This document shows, in pieces, positions 1 to 6,644 of a DNA stretch of 20,512 nucleotides. Made by a program: the position numbers and the translations under genes. Where the stretch lies: NCBI RefSeq assembly GCF_039539445.1, contig NZ_BAABDD010000051.1:1-20512 (forward strand), given 5' to 3'. This stretch comes from Salinactinospora qingdaonensis (GTDB taxonomy: Bacteria > Actinomycetota > Actinomycetes > Streptosporangiales > Streptosporangiaceae). Numbering within the stretch: the stretch's first letter is position 1; every line of letters begins with the position of its first letter. The notes beneath the pieces were generated by a model, which was given only the letters and a program-made list of their open reading frames with translations, ran no database searches and was not told where the DNA came from.

Positions 1-70
1 CAACAACCACCACGCAAAAACGCGGCAGCCAAGGGCCAAAAAACAAGGCACAAGAAAAACAAACACGCGC

Positions 71-92
71 TGTTGAGTTCTCAAGAAACAAC
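71..92 (-). promoter_or_regulatory. rRNA leader boxA-like antitermination/processing motif
   Basis: The minus strand reads GTTGTTTC followed by TTGAGAACTCAACA (71-84). The GTTGTTT...TTGAGAACTCAA core matches the motif I know from leaders of actinobacterial 16S/23S precursors, where it acts with Nus factors in antitermination and in precursor processing. It lies downstream of the candidate promoter at 364-393. AT-rich sequence follows to the window edge. Confidence 0.55.
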
Positions 93-363
93 CGCCCAAC
101 CCCCACAAGCCAAAAACCAGCTCTTCAGAGAAGACGGCGTCCCCAAATTTGTTAACTCCAGATTACCAAGGTTTCTCTCGCCGACCAAATCGGCCTTTGT
201 GAATTCCCTTGGCGGCTAATCCCCGAGCATCTCTCGGTCTGGAGTCACCGAGAAACGAGACTAGCAGGGCCGAGCGTGTGCTCGTGCCATCAGCCTTCGG
301 GGAGTGCTCTTCTGGTCCGGTTCGGGAGCTCTTCGGCTCGCCCCGCCCCAGAGCGCACGGACA

Positions 364-393
364 AACATAAGGTTCCGCGCACGGGCGCGTCAA
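364..393 (-). promoter_or_regulatory. Candidate rRNA operon promoter
   Basis: On the minus strand, TTGACG (388-393) is followed after 18 bp by TATGTT (364-369). This is a good vegetative-sigma-like pair, pointing leftward toward the boxA-like motif and with no gene between it and the window edge. The predicted start of transcription is near 357. Actinobacterial rRNA operons usually have several tandem promoters, and this may be one of them. Confidence 0.45.
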
Positions 394-585
394 ATCCTGC
401 CCCGGCCCTGGCCGCTGTCACCGAAGGGGAGACAACCTTAGTACCAGGTCACGGTGCTCCCGTGCTCGCACTTCCCTGCGGACAGGTTGGTGCGGTAGGT
501 CAAGCTTCATCGTTGCACAGGTCTTCCTGCCCCTGCCGATGACGGGCTAAACGCCCGGATCAGATTTTTCTTGAGACGCTGCTGG

Positions 586-1884
586 TCAAGTAACGATCAC
601 GCCTCCCACGTTGCGTTTCCCCCGCCGTAGCACCAGGAAACGTCCGTGCAGCAGGTCAGCTTCGCCTGGACGAGCCTCCACGTCGGTGACCTTGGTGTTG
701 TTCAGGTAGGCGCCGCCCTCTTGTATGGCACGCCGGCCCGCGGACTTGCTGGGGACGAGGCCGGCCTGGGCAAGCAGATCCACTACAGGAGGCAGTTCGT
801 GCGCGGGAGCGGCCACTTCGGTATGCGGGGCCTCGGTGAGGGCCGCCTCCAGCGTTGCGGAGTCGAGTTCAGCAAGCTCTCCCTGCCCGAAGAGGGCCCT
901 GCTCGCCGCTATGACCTTCTGGCACTCTTCCTCACCGTGGAGAAGGACGGTCATCTCCTCGGCCAGAGCGCGCTGAGCGGCACGTGCCGCGGGACGTTCG
1001 GCAGTTCGGCGTTCCAGCTCCTCAATCTCTTCGCGGGAGCGGAAACTGAACACCTTCAGGTAGCGGATCACGTCACTGTCACTGGCGTTGAACCAGTACT
1101 GGTAGAAGGCGTAGGGGCTGGTGAGCGCAGGATCGAGCCACACTGTGCCGCTCTCTGTCTTACCGAACTTGGTTCCGTCGCTCTTGGTGAGCAGTTCGGT
1201 CGTGAGGCAGTGAGCAGGGCCGTGCGGCTCATTACCGTCCATGCGCCGGATGAGCTCTAGTCCGGCGGTGATGTTACCCCACTGATCGCTACCGCCGACT
1301 TGCAGCGTGCATCCGTAGCGGCGGTACAGCTCGACGTAGTCGTAGGCCTGGAGCAATACGTAGCTGAACTCGGTGTAGCTCATGCCGGCACCGTCGAGCC
1401 GGGTCTTGACGGTCTCTCGGGCCAACATCTGGTTGATGCTGAAGTGCTTGCCGACGTCGCGCAACAACTCGATCGCGCTCATGGCCCCCAGCCATTCGGC
1501 ATTGTTGGCGAGAACGGCGTCGGTGGGTTGCGGGGCCTCGCCGGCAGGGGTGAAGCGCAGGAACGCTGAGAGTTGCCGGCCGATGGTCTCAACCCAGCCC
1601 TTGATGGTCTCGGGGTCGTTGAGAGAGCGTTCGGCGTTGGGCTTGGGATCACCGATAAGTCCTGTGCCACCACCGACGAGCGCTACGGGGCGGTGACCGG
1701 CGAGCTGGAACCTGGCCAGGGTCAACGCTTGCATCAGGTGACCGACGTGCAGGCTGCCAGCAGTGGGATCGAAACCGCAGTAGAGAGTGACCGGGCCATC
1801 GGCGAGGGCCTTGCGGAGTTCTTCAAGGCCGGTGGTCTGCGCGAGAAGGCCACGCCATTCCAAGTCGTCGATGATGTCGGTCAC
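586..1884 (-). CDS. tyrS: Tyrosyl-tRNA synthetase
   Basis: Cytoplasmic class I aminoacyl-tRNA synthetase charging tRNA-Tyr with tyrosine. About 432 residues, close to actinobacterial TyrS. Visible: HVGH signature (about 46-49), GGSDQWGN tyrosine-site motif (197-204), KFGKT in the KMSKS position (239-243), and a C-terminal S4-like RNA-binding domain (about 365-425). The reading frame is open upstream to 2145, but the family N-terminus (MTDI..L.WRG) matches the GTG at 1884, which has GGAAAG six bases upstream (1891-1896). An ATG at 1920 and a GTG at 1914 are alternative starts that would add 10-12 residues; sequence upstream of those does not look like TyrS. The gene is divergent from the hydrolase gene and lies directly upstream of a probable rRNA operon. 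No T-box leader is seen. Confidence 0.95.
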   Translation of the reverse strand: MTDIIDDLEWRGLLAQTTGLEELRKALADGPVTLYCGFDPTAGSLHVGHLMQALTLARFQLAGHRPVALVGGGTGLIGDPKPNAERSLNDPETIKGWVETIGRQLSAFLRFTPAGEAPQPTDAVLANNAEWLGAMSAIELLRDVGKHFSINQMLARETVKTRLDGAGMSYTEFSYVLLQAYDYVELYRRYGCTLQVGGSDQWGNITAGLELIRRMDGNEPHGPAHCLTTELLTKSDGTKFGKTESGTVWLDPALTSPYAFYQYWFNASDSDVIRYLKVFSFRSREEIEELERRTAERPAARAAQRALAEEMTVLLHGEEECQKVIAASRALFGQGELAELDSATLEAALTEAPHTEVAAPAHELPPVVDLLAQAGLVPSKSAGRRAIQEGGAYLNNTKVTDVEARPGEADLLHGRFLVLRRGKRNVGGVIVT

Positions 1885-2070
1885 TGTGATCTTTCCGTCG
1901 TCAGAAGTGGGCACGGACATCCCTACGTTATCGGTTCGTTTCCGGTGCCGTCGCACGCTCCTCAGGGGCCCTTCCGCTCGATGCGGCCTCGCTAGGGGCG
2001 CTGGGTGCACATGTCGTGGGGGCGAATGTGGGCTGGAACGCCAGCTAGCGCGGGTGGGCGCCTCCCAGCA

Positions 2071-2099
2071 TTGACACCGGTAAGTTAATAGGATTAGCT
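2071..2099 (+). promoter_or_regulatory. Candidate promoter of hydrolase-tetR operon
   Basis: A perfect TTGACA (2071-2076) is followed after 17 bp by TTAGCT (2094-2099). The -35 is ideal; the -10 is only a partial match. Predicted transcription starts near 2106, inside the 36-bp dyad at 2084-2119. An in-frame ATG at 2108 would give a nearly leaderless start, but the ATG at 2144 has a better ribosome-binding site. Confidence 0.5.
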
Positions 2100-2119
2100 T
2101 AAAAGCTATGGCTATTAAC
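2084..2119. promoter_or_regulatory. 36-bp inverted repeat, probable operator
   Basis: Outer arms GTTAATAG (2084-2091) and CTATTAAC (2112-2119) are exact reverse complements. Inner arms AGCTT (2096-2100) and AAGCT (2103-2107) are also exact, with a 2-bp centre. Thirteen of 18 position pairs match. The dyad covers the -10 and the expected start site of the hydrolase-tetR promoter. TetR-family proteins commonly repress their own operon from such a site, and the regulator gene at 2949 is the obvious candidate. It could instead form an mRNA hairpin. Confidence 0.5.
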
Positions 2120-2143
2120 CAACTAGGTGATTCAGAGGGAACC

Positions 2144-2956
2144 ATGCATTCGCTACGACGCCCTGGCGGTCAGCTCGCTTATGACGGCTACGGCGACCTC
2201 GAAAGTACGAAGCCACTCGTCGTGTGCGTGCCCGGCATGGGGGATCACCGCACCACCTACCGCTTCCTCGGCCCGGCGCTGGCAGAGGCCGGCTACCGGG
2301 TAGCGGCGATGGATCTACGCGGGCACGGCGACAGCGATCCGACGTTCGACAGCTACGACGACCCGGCGATGGGCTCCGACCTCATCGCGCTCGTCGAGGA
2401 ACTCGGCGGTGGCCCGGCTGTGCTGGTGGGCAACTCCATGGGTGCGGCAGCGGCGGCGTGGGCCGCGGCGCAGCGCCCCGAACTTGTCAGCGGCCTGGTA
2501 CTGCTAGGGCCGTTCCTGCGCTCGGCGCAGAGCGGTCCTGTCACCCGGCTGCTCATGCGGCTAGCCTTCCTTCGCCCGTGGGGACCGGCTGTGGTGGGTT
2601 CCTACTTCGCCAAGCTGCACGCTGGGCGCACGCCTAAGGACCACGCCGAACACCTCGCTACGGTGCGGGCCGTGCTGCGCCAGCGCGACCACTACCGGGC
2701 GATCGTGCGCACGCTGGGCACATCGCACGATCCAGTCGAGGCGCGGTTGGGAGAGATCGAGGCGCCGGCTCTGGTGCTGATGGGAGAACTCGACCCCGAC
2801 TGGCCAGACCCCGCGGCCGAGGCCGCCTGGATCGCTGAGCGGCTCGACGCCCGTGTTGTCATGGTTGCGGAGAGCGGCCACTATCCACAGTCGCAGCGCT
2901 CTGACCTGGTTGTGCCCGCGATCCTCGAGTTCAGTAGGGAGCTAGGGCGTGACTAG
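2144..2956 (+). CDS. Alpha/beta-hydrolase fold protein
   Basis: A 270-residue soluble serine hydrolase; the substrate cannot be told from sequence. Visible: the oxyanion region VPGMGD (about 29-34), DLRGHGDSD (57-65), the nucleophile elbow GNSMG with Ser98, an acid loop with Asp217 or Asp219 in GELDPDWPD, and His246 in AESGHYPQ. The catalytic triad therefore looks intact. The start at 2144 is chosen because GAGGGA (2135-2140) lies just upstream; the in-frame ATG at 2108 would add 12 residues. The stop overlaps the start of the downstream tetR gene by 8 bp, so the two are co-transcribed and probably translationally coupled. Regulation by that neighbour through the upstream dyad is likely. No signal peptide is seen. 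Confidence 0.9.
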   Translation: MHSLRRPGGQLAYDGYGDLESTKPLVVCVPGMGDHRTTYRFLGPALAEAGYRVAAMDLRGHGDSDPTFDSYDDPAMGSDLIALVEELGGGPAVLVGNSMGAAAAAWAAAQRPELVSGLVLLGPFLRSAQSGPVTRLLMRLAFLRPWGPAVVGSYFAKLHAGRTPKDHAEHLATVRAVLRQRDHYRAIVRTLGTSHDPVEARLGEIEAPALVLMGELDPDWPDPAAEAAWIAERLDARVVMVAESGHYPQSQRSDLVVPAILEFSRELGRD

Positions 2957-3560
2957 AGCGGGGCTGAGTCGAGCGAGCGTGGCTGAGGAGGCCGCCCGGT
3001 TCTGCGATGAGCACGGCTACCCGGAACTATCGCTGGCGGCGGTGGCCAAACGGCTCGGCGTGACCGTGCCGAGCCTGTACAAGCACGTCCGAGGGCTCAC
3101 CGGGCTGCGACGCGACGTCGCGGTGCTGGGGGCCGGCGAGCTCGGACGTGCGCTGGAACGGGCCGCCATTGGGCGTTCGGGCGCCGAGGCGCTACACGCG
3201 GTGACCCACGCCTACCGCGACTACGCCCGCGCCCATCCCGGGCGCTACGCGGCGCTGCAAAGTCCCCCCGATCCCACCGACGACGAGGCGATCGGGGTGG
3301 TCAACGCGACGCTGGAGGTCATGTTCGCGGTGCTGCGCGGCATGGACATCCCTGAGGAGTCGATGGTGGATGCGGTCCGTGCGCTGCGCAGCGCGATGCA
3401 TGGCTTCGTAGCTCTGGAGACGAGCGGCGGGTTCGGGCTACCGCAGGACATCGATCACAGCTTCGAGGTGCTAGTGGCCGGGTTGACGCGGGCAATGGCG
3501 GACTGGCCGGGCCGCCCCGAAGAGACGGACACGACCGGCGGGCAACGTGAGGGCCGCTGA
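2949..3560 (+). CDS. TetR/AcrR-family transcriptional regulator (WHG-type C-terminus)
   Basis: A 203-residue DNA-binding regulator. The N-terminal helix-turn-helix is clear (LSLAAVAKRLGVTVPSLYKH, about 28-47). The C-terminal part (about 78-190) resembles the WHG/TetR_C_33 ligand-binding domain, with a Y-x-D-Y-A-R-A-H-P-G-x-Y segment. It starts with GTG at 2949 inside the last codons of the hydrolase gene, behind an AGGGAG-like site (2936-2941). The operon arrangement suggests it controls itself and the hydrolase, with the hydrolase acting on the ligand or a related compound. The 55-bp gap to the convergent lhgO shows no strong terminator. Family assignment is secure; ligand and target are inference. 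Confidence 0.9.
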   Translation: MTRAGLSRASVAEEAARFCDEHGYPELSLAAVAKRLGVTVPSLYKHVRGLTGLRRDVAVLGAGELGRALERAAIGRSGAEALHAVTHAYRDYARAHPGRYAALQSPPDPTDDEAIGVVNATLEVMFAVLRGMDIPEESMVDAVRALRSAMHGFVALETSGGFGLPQDIDHSFEVLVAGLTRAMADWPGRPEETDTTGGQREGR

Positions 3561-3615
3561 TCGCCGACGGGACACATCGGCCTCGCCGGCGGTGCAGGCG
3601 TGGGGCGGGGGTTAA

Positions 3616-4821
3616 CTACGCGACGGTGTCGCCGAGGTGCTCGGCGATGGCCAACGCGGAGGTGGCTGCCGGCGAGGGGGCGTTACGGATACACACGACA
3701 CGCCCACTGGTATCGATAGCGAAATCGTCGACGAGCGAACCGTCTCGAGCGAGAGCCTGGGCGCGGACGCCGGCAGGAGCGGGACGCAGGTCGGTGGCGC
3801 GCAGTTCGGGCACAAGCCGGCGGGCTTGACGGGCGAAGGCGGCCCGGGATACAGACACGGCCATCTCGCGCGCGCCCATTGCCCAGTGGCGGCGGGCGAG
3901 CCGCCAGAAGCCGGGCCAGGTCAGCGTGTCGGCGAGGTCGCGTGGGGTCAGGTCGTTGAGGCGGTAGCCCTCTCGGGCCGTGGCCAGCACCGCGTTGGGG
4001 CCGGCCATGACTTCGCCGTGGACATGCCGGGTAAGGTGCACGCCCAGGAAGGGGTAACGGGGGTCGGGGACGGGGTAGACGAGTCCGCGCACAAGGTGGC
4101 GGCGGTGCGGTGCGAGCTCGTGGTACTGGCCGCGGAACGGTACGATCCGGGGCTCGCCGCCGCTGCCGGCGAGGCGGGCGAGCCGGTCGCTGTGCAGGCC
4201 GCCGCAGATCACCAGGGTGTCGAAGTGCCAGCGGGTGCGCTGGCCGCGGGGGGCACCGGTGAGGACGTCCACGCCGTCAGTGGCGTGGCGCAGGTCGAGG
4301 ACGGGGGTCGCTAGGTGGACCGCTCCCCCGGCGGTGGTCACGTCGGCGGCGAGGGCCTCGGTGACGGCGGTGTAGTCGGTGACCGCTGTGTGCGGGGAGT
4401 GCAGTCCGGCGACGCCGCGGACTCCGGGCTCGATGTCATGCAGCTCGCGGGGGCCGAGGGGGCGGAGGCCGGGCACTCCGTTGGCGCGGGCCCTGGCGTG
4501 GATGTCGGCCAGGCGCGCGGCCTCGTCGGGGGTGGTGGCGACGACGACCTTGCCGATCTCCTCGTAGGGCAGGCCGTGGTGGGCGCAGTAGTCCTTGAGC
4601 AGCCCGACTCCGCGCCGGCACAGGCGTGCTTTGAGCGAACCGGGTTGGTAGTACAGGCCGGCGTGGACGACTCCGCTGTTGTGGCCGGTTTGGTGGGCGG
4701 CGACGCGGCTCTCCTTCTCTAGCACGGTGACGGTGGCGCCGGGGCGGGTGAGTGAGAGGTGGCGAGCCAGCGCCAGTCCGAGGATGCCGGCGCCTACGAT
4801 GCCGATGCGCTGCGCGCTCAT
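3616..4821 (-). CDS. lhgO: L-2-hydroxyglutarate oxidase/dehydrogenase (FAD)
   Basis: A 401-residue FAD-dependent oxidoreductase of the DAO family, oxidising L-2-hydroxyglutarate to 2-oxoglutarate; the family passes electrons to quinone or oxygen. Visible: N-terminal dinucleotide-binding motif GIVGAGILG (7-15), ribose-binding Glu35 at the end of beta-2, the LhgO signature HNSGVVHAGLYY (47-58), and a C-terminal FAD-contact region (NAPSPAATSALAIAEHL). The start ATG at 4821 has GAGGA (4827-4831) at good spacing; upstream in-frame starts lack support. The gene is divergent from the VOC gene at 5023 and convergent with tetR. This is usually a metabolite-repair enzyme; no lysine or glutarate catabolic genes are nearby. 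Confidence 0.88.
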   Translation of the reverse strand: MSAQRIGIVGAGILGLALARHLSLTRPGATVTVLEKESRVAAHQTGHNSGVVHAGLYYQPGSLKARLCRRGVGLLKDYCAHHGLPYEEIGKVVVATTPDEAARLADIHARARANGVPGLRPLGPRELHDIEPGVRGVAGLHSPHTAVTDYTAVTEALAADVTTAGGAVHLATPVLDLRHATDGVDVLTGAPRGQRTRWHFDTLVICGGLHSDRLARLAGSGGEPRIVPFRGQYHELAPHRRHLVRGLVYPVPDPRYPFLGVHLTRHVHGEVMAGPNAVLATAREGYRLNDLTPRDLADTLTWPGFWRLARRHWAMGAREMAVSVSRAAFARQARRLVPELRATDLRPAPAGVRAQALARDGSLVDDFAIDTSGRVVCIRNAPSPAATSALAIAEHLGDTVA

Positions 4822-5022
4822 TGGTGTCCTCTCTGGCGGGTGCGCCCGTTGTAGGAGCACAGGATTTCATCTGTGTCCGGCGGGACCGGCGCATGGGGCG
4901 GAAAACGTCGCCGCCTGCGGCTAGCGTCGCGCTGAAGCGCCATGGTCCCCGGGGGTGTGGCGGGGGAAGGTTGTGGAGCGCGTCGGTGAAGGCTCCGGCG
5001 CGGGCGTGAGGTAAGGAGGGCG

Positions 5023-5397
5023 ATGTTTTCCGGTATCGGACGTGTGACGGTGCTCGTCGACGATCTCGACGCGGCGTTGCGGTTTTACCGGGATGTTTTA
5101 GGGTTCGTGGTGCTACACGACTCCACACAGGCCGGTTTTCGCTATCTGCACGTGGGGGTTGCGGGGCAGCCGGGGGTGGGGGTGTGGCTGCTGCCGGCGG
5201 AGTCGGGTGAGATCGGTCGGCAGACCGGGGATGCGCCGATGTTGGTGCTCTACACCGACGATCTGGGGCCGGTGGTGGCCGCGTTGGAGAAGGCCGAAGT
5301 GCCCATGTGGGACTACCGCGGCGATGAGGCCAGCGAGTCGCTGCATTTTCGTGACCCGTTTGGCAACGTGCTGATCGCGGCCCGATTGCTGGGTTAG
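5023..5397 (+). CDS. VOC (glyoxalase/bleomycin-resistance fold) protein
   Basis: A 124-residue single-module VOC protein with paired beta-alpha-beta-beta-beta motifs: first repeat about 4-60 (IGRVTVLVDDLDAALRFYRD), second about 71-123 ending in FRDPFGNVLI. Four modules or a dimer form the usual active site. Two positions that usually hold metal ligands look changed: the first-strand His/Gln is Arg7 and the Glu after FGNV is replaced by Ile118. It may therefore be a metal-independent binding protein rather than a glyoxalase. A strong ribosome-binding site AAGGAGG lies at 5013-5019. The gene is monocistronic, divergent from lhgO, and ends at a 12-bp hairpin. Confidence 0.85.
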   Translation: MFSGIGRVTVLVDDLDAALRFYRDVLGFVVLHDSTQAGFRYLHVGVAGQPGVGVWLLPAESGEIGRQTGDAPMLVLYTDDLGPVVAALEKAEVPMWDYRGDEASESLHFRDPFGNVLIAARLLG

Positions 5398-5418
5398 CCC
5401 TGCTGATCGCCGGTTGAG

Positions 5419-5463
5419 GGGAGGAAACGGGGGCGTCGCGCGGCTGGCGCACCGTTTCCTCCC
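5419..5463. terminator. 12-bp perfect stem-loop, probable bidirectional terminator
   Basis: GGGAGGAAACGG (5419-5430) and CCGTTTCCTCCC (5452-5463) are exact reverse complements around a 21-nt GC-rich loop. It sits 22 bp after the VOC stop, between convergent genes. There is no T-tract on either side, so it is not a classical intrinsic terminator, though many actinobacterial terminators lack one. Confidence 0.5.
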
Positions 5464-5548
5464 ATCATGTGACCAATGTGGTCAGCGGCGGCCCGTGGAC
5501 CGGAGAATCCGGGGCGGGGCCGTGTCGCTCCCCCACTGGTGCCACGGT

Positions 5549-5567
5549 GTGGACTGGTGGAGTCCAC
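5549..5567. terminator. Small hairpin downstream of the CbiX-like gene
   Basis: GTGGACT (5549-5555) pairs with AGTCCAC (5561-5567) across a 5-nt loop. It lies 52 bp beyond the stop of the minus-strand CbiX-like gene and may end that transcript. No T-tract follows. Confidence 0.3.
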
Positions 5568-5618
5568 CGTCAAGGTGATCCGTTGGGGGCAGCAGTCGAG
5601 TTGGAGCGGGGATGGGGG

Positions 5619-6542
5619 TTAGCTTTCGGGGCGGTGACGGGAGCCCACGGGATTGGGCAGCTCGTCGATGGTCGGGGGCTGTTCGGCGCCCAGCGAGTTG
5701 AGGACTTCGGCGTAGCGCAGGGCGGCGATTTTGGCGAGGGTGCTGGTGGCTCCGAGGGGAGCGCTGTGGCCCACACCGAGCTTGTCGGCGAGGACGGCGA
5801 TGTCGTTGGCACTGAACTCGGGGCCGACGACGTTGGGGGCGATCACGGGGCGGGTGGCTCCGGCGTCGCGCAACTGGCGCAGTACAGCGCCGAGGTTTTT
5901 GTGGTCGTCTAGTGCGGCGGGCAGCACCGTGATCCCCAGGCGCGCGGCGAGCAGCACGGCGGTGACACCGGCGGCGCTTTCGGCGTCGGTGCCGCCCACC
6001 GAGCCGACGATGACCCCGTCGGCCATACCCGTTCCGGCGGCGACGACGTTGATCAGACGCATCCGGTCGGCGCGTACGAATCCGGACTCGGCCAGGCGTA
6101 GGTGGAGCACCTCAGCCAGCATCGGGTGGGGGCCCAGCACCTCGGTGACGTGGGTGTGGGCGCCCGACTGGGTCACGGCGGCAGTGATGGCGGCGGTGAC
6201 CACTTGGTGTGGGGCGGTGAGGACGGGAACCACGACGGCGCTGGGGGTGTTCTCCTCGCTGCCTTCCATACCGTCCAAGGCAGCGGCCAGGGAGAACTCG
6301 TTGCCTTCGGTATAGCCGTAGCGGATGGTGACCTCGGGCCGGTAGACACGAACCAGGTCGGCCAGCTCGCTACCGATGCCGGTGCCGTCACTGGTTTCGG
6401 CGTGGCCGGGTATGGCGAGCACGAGCGCGGGGTTGCCGACGGAGCTGTCGTAGGACAGTGGGTTTCGGTGCCGACCGGAACGCCGGCGTGGCAGGTCGCG
6501 TGGTGGGAGTTGTTCCGAGTTTCGGGTCGTTTCAGGATTCAC
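5619..6542 (-). CDS. Divergent two-domain CbiX/sirohydrochlorin chelatase-like protein
   Basis: A 307-residue protein resembling two tandem CbiX-type chelatase domains. Domain 1 (about 38-160) has ALVLAIPGHAETSDG where the family has the AHGS.D strand, TAPHQVVTAAI (about 109-119) in the LAPG.H position, and LGPHPMLAE (136-144), a strong family signature. Domain 2 (about 170-285) mirrors it: ADGVIVGSVGGTDAE, then NVVGPEF where a metal-binding His loop is expected, then APLGATSTLAKIAALRY. The His in domain 2 appears lost, and in domain 1 it is shifted (PGH rather than HGS). Chelatase activity is thus uncertain. It starts with GTG at 6542 and has no ribosome-binding site; the first 35 residues are basic and low complexity. 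No siroheme or cobalamin genes are near; it follows the conservon. Confidence 0.72.
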   Translation of the reverse strand: MNPETTRNSEQLPPRDLPRRRSGRHRNPLSYDSSVGNPALVLAIPGHAETSDGTGIGSELADLVRVYRPEVTIRYGYTEGNEFSLAAALDGMEGSEENTPSAVVVPVLTAPHQVVTAAITAAVTQSGAHTHVTEVLGPHPMLAEVLHLRLAESGFVRADRMRLINVVAAGTGMADGVIVGSVGGTDAESAAGVTAVLLAARLGITVLPAALDDHKNLGAVLRQLRDAGATRPVIAPNVVGPEFSANDIAVLADKLGVGHSAPLGATSTLAKIAALRYAEVLNSLGAEQPPTIDELPNPVGSRHRPES

Positions 6543-6549
6543 GCGAATG

Positions 6550-6555
6550 ATGCTA
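6550..6555 (-). promoter_or_regulatory. Possible -10 element for leaderless CbiX-like mRNA
   Basis: On the minus strand TAGCAT ends 7 bp before the GTG start at 6542, the distance expected between a -10 box and a transcription start. Together with the missing ribosome-binding site this suggests an mRNA beginning at or next to the GTG. No clear -35 is visible, so this is weak. Confidence 0.25.
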
Positions 6556-6620
6556 ACGACTCAGGAGCGCTCTTCCCGCCCTTGTGGCGTTCCGATTGGC
6601 GCGAAAAGCCCGGAGGTGGC

Positions 6621-6644
6621 GCTAGGCTCGATGGGGAGCCTAGC
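6621..6644 (-). terminator. Stem-loop at the end of cvnD
   Basis: GCTAGGCTC (6621-6629) and GAGCCTAGC (6636-6644) are exact reverse complements with a 6-nt loop. The minus-strand hairpin starts within the last codons and stop codon of cvnD. A short T-run (CTTTTCG) follows about 12 nt after the stem. It probably ends or weakens transcription of the conservon before the CbiX-like gene. Confidence 0.5.

Larger units (their letters stand above)
1..585 (-). other. Gene-free rRNA operon upstream region (promoter and leader)
   Basis: No convincing protein gene or tRNA is visible here. On the minus strand it runs from the tyrS stop toward the left edge. It contains a sigma70-like promoter (364-393), a weaker promoter-like pair (TTGGTC at 183-188 and TAATCT at 160-165, spacer 17), two small leader stem-loops (arms 232-238/247-253 and 180-184/190-194) and an antitermination/processing motif at 71-92. 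This is the usual arrangement in front of a 16S rRNA gene in actinobacteria, so the 16S gene probably starts just outside the window. No strong intrinsic terminator follows tyrS; only a 5-bp hairpin (CGGGC/GCCCG) lies near 543-556. The rRNA gene itself is not in the window, so the identification is an inference. Confidence 0.6.

Noticed and set aside
575..590. TTGACC on the minus strand at the tyrS stop as another rRNA promoter
   Set aside because: No acceptable -10 at 16-18 bp; only an A-run follows.
2041..2065. GGGTGG...GCG sequence resembling a T-box core near tyrS
   Set aside because: Wrong strand for tyrS, and no specifier loop or antiterminator pairing could be drawn.
1921..2145. N-terminal extension of the tyrS frame up to 2145
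   Set aside because: The added residues are Arg/Pro-rich, unlike TyrS, and cross into the divergent promoter region.
2879..2891. DnaA-box-like CTATCCACA
   Set aside because: A single copy inside the hydrolase gene, with no clustering; chance match.
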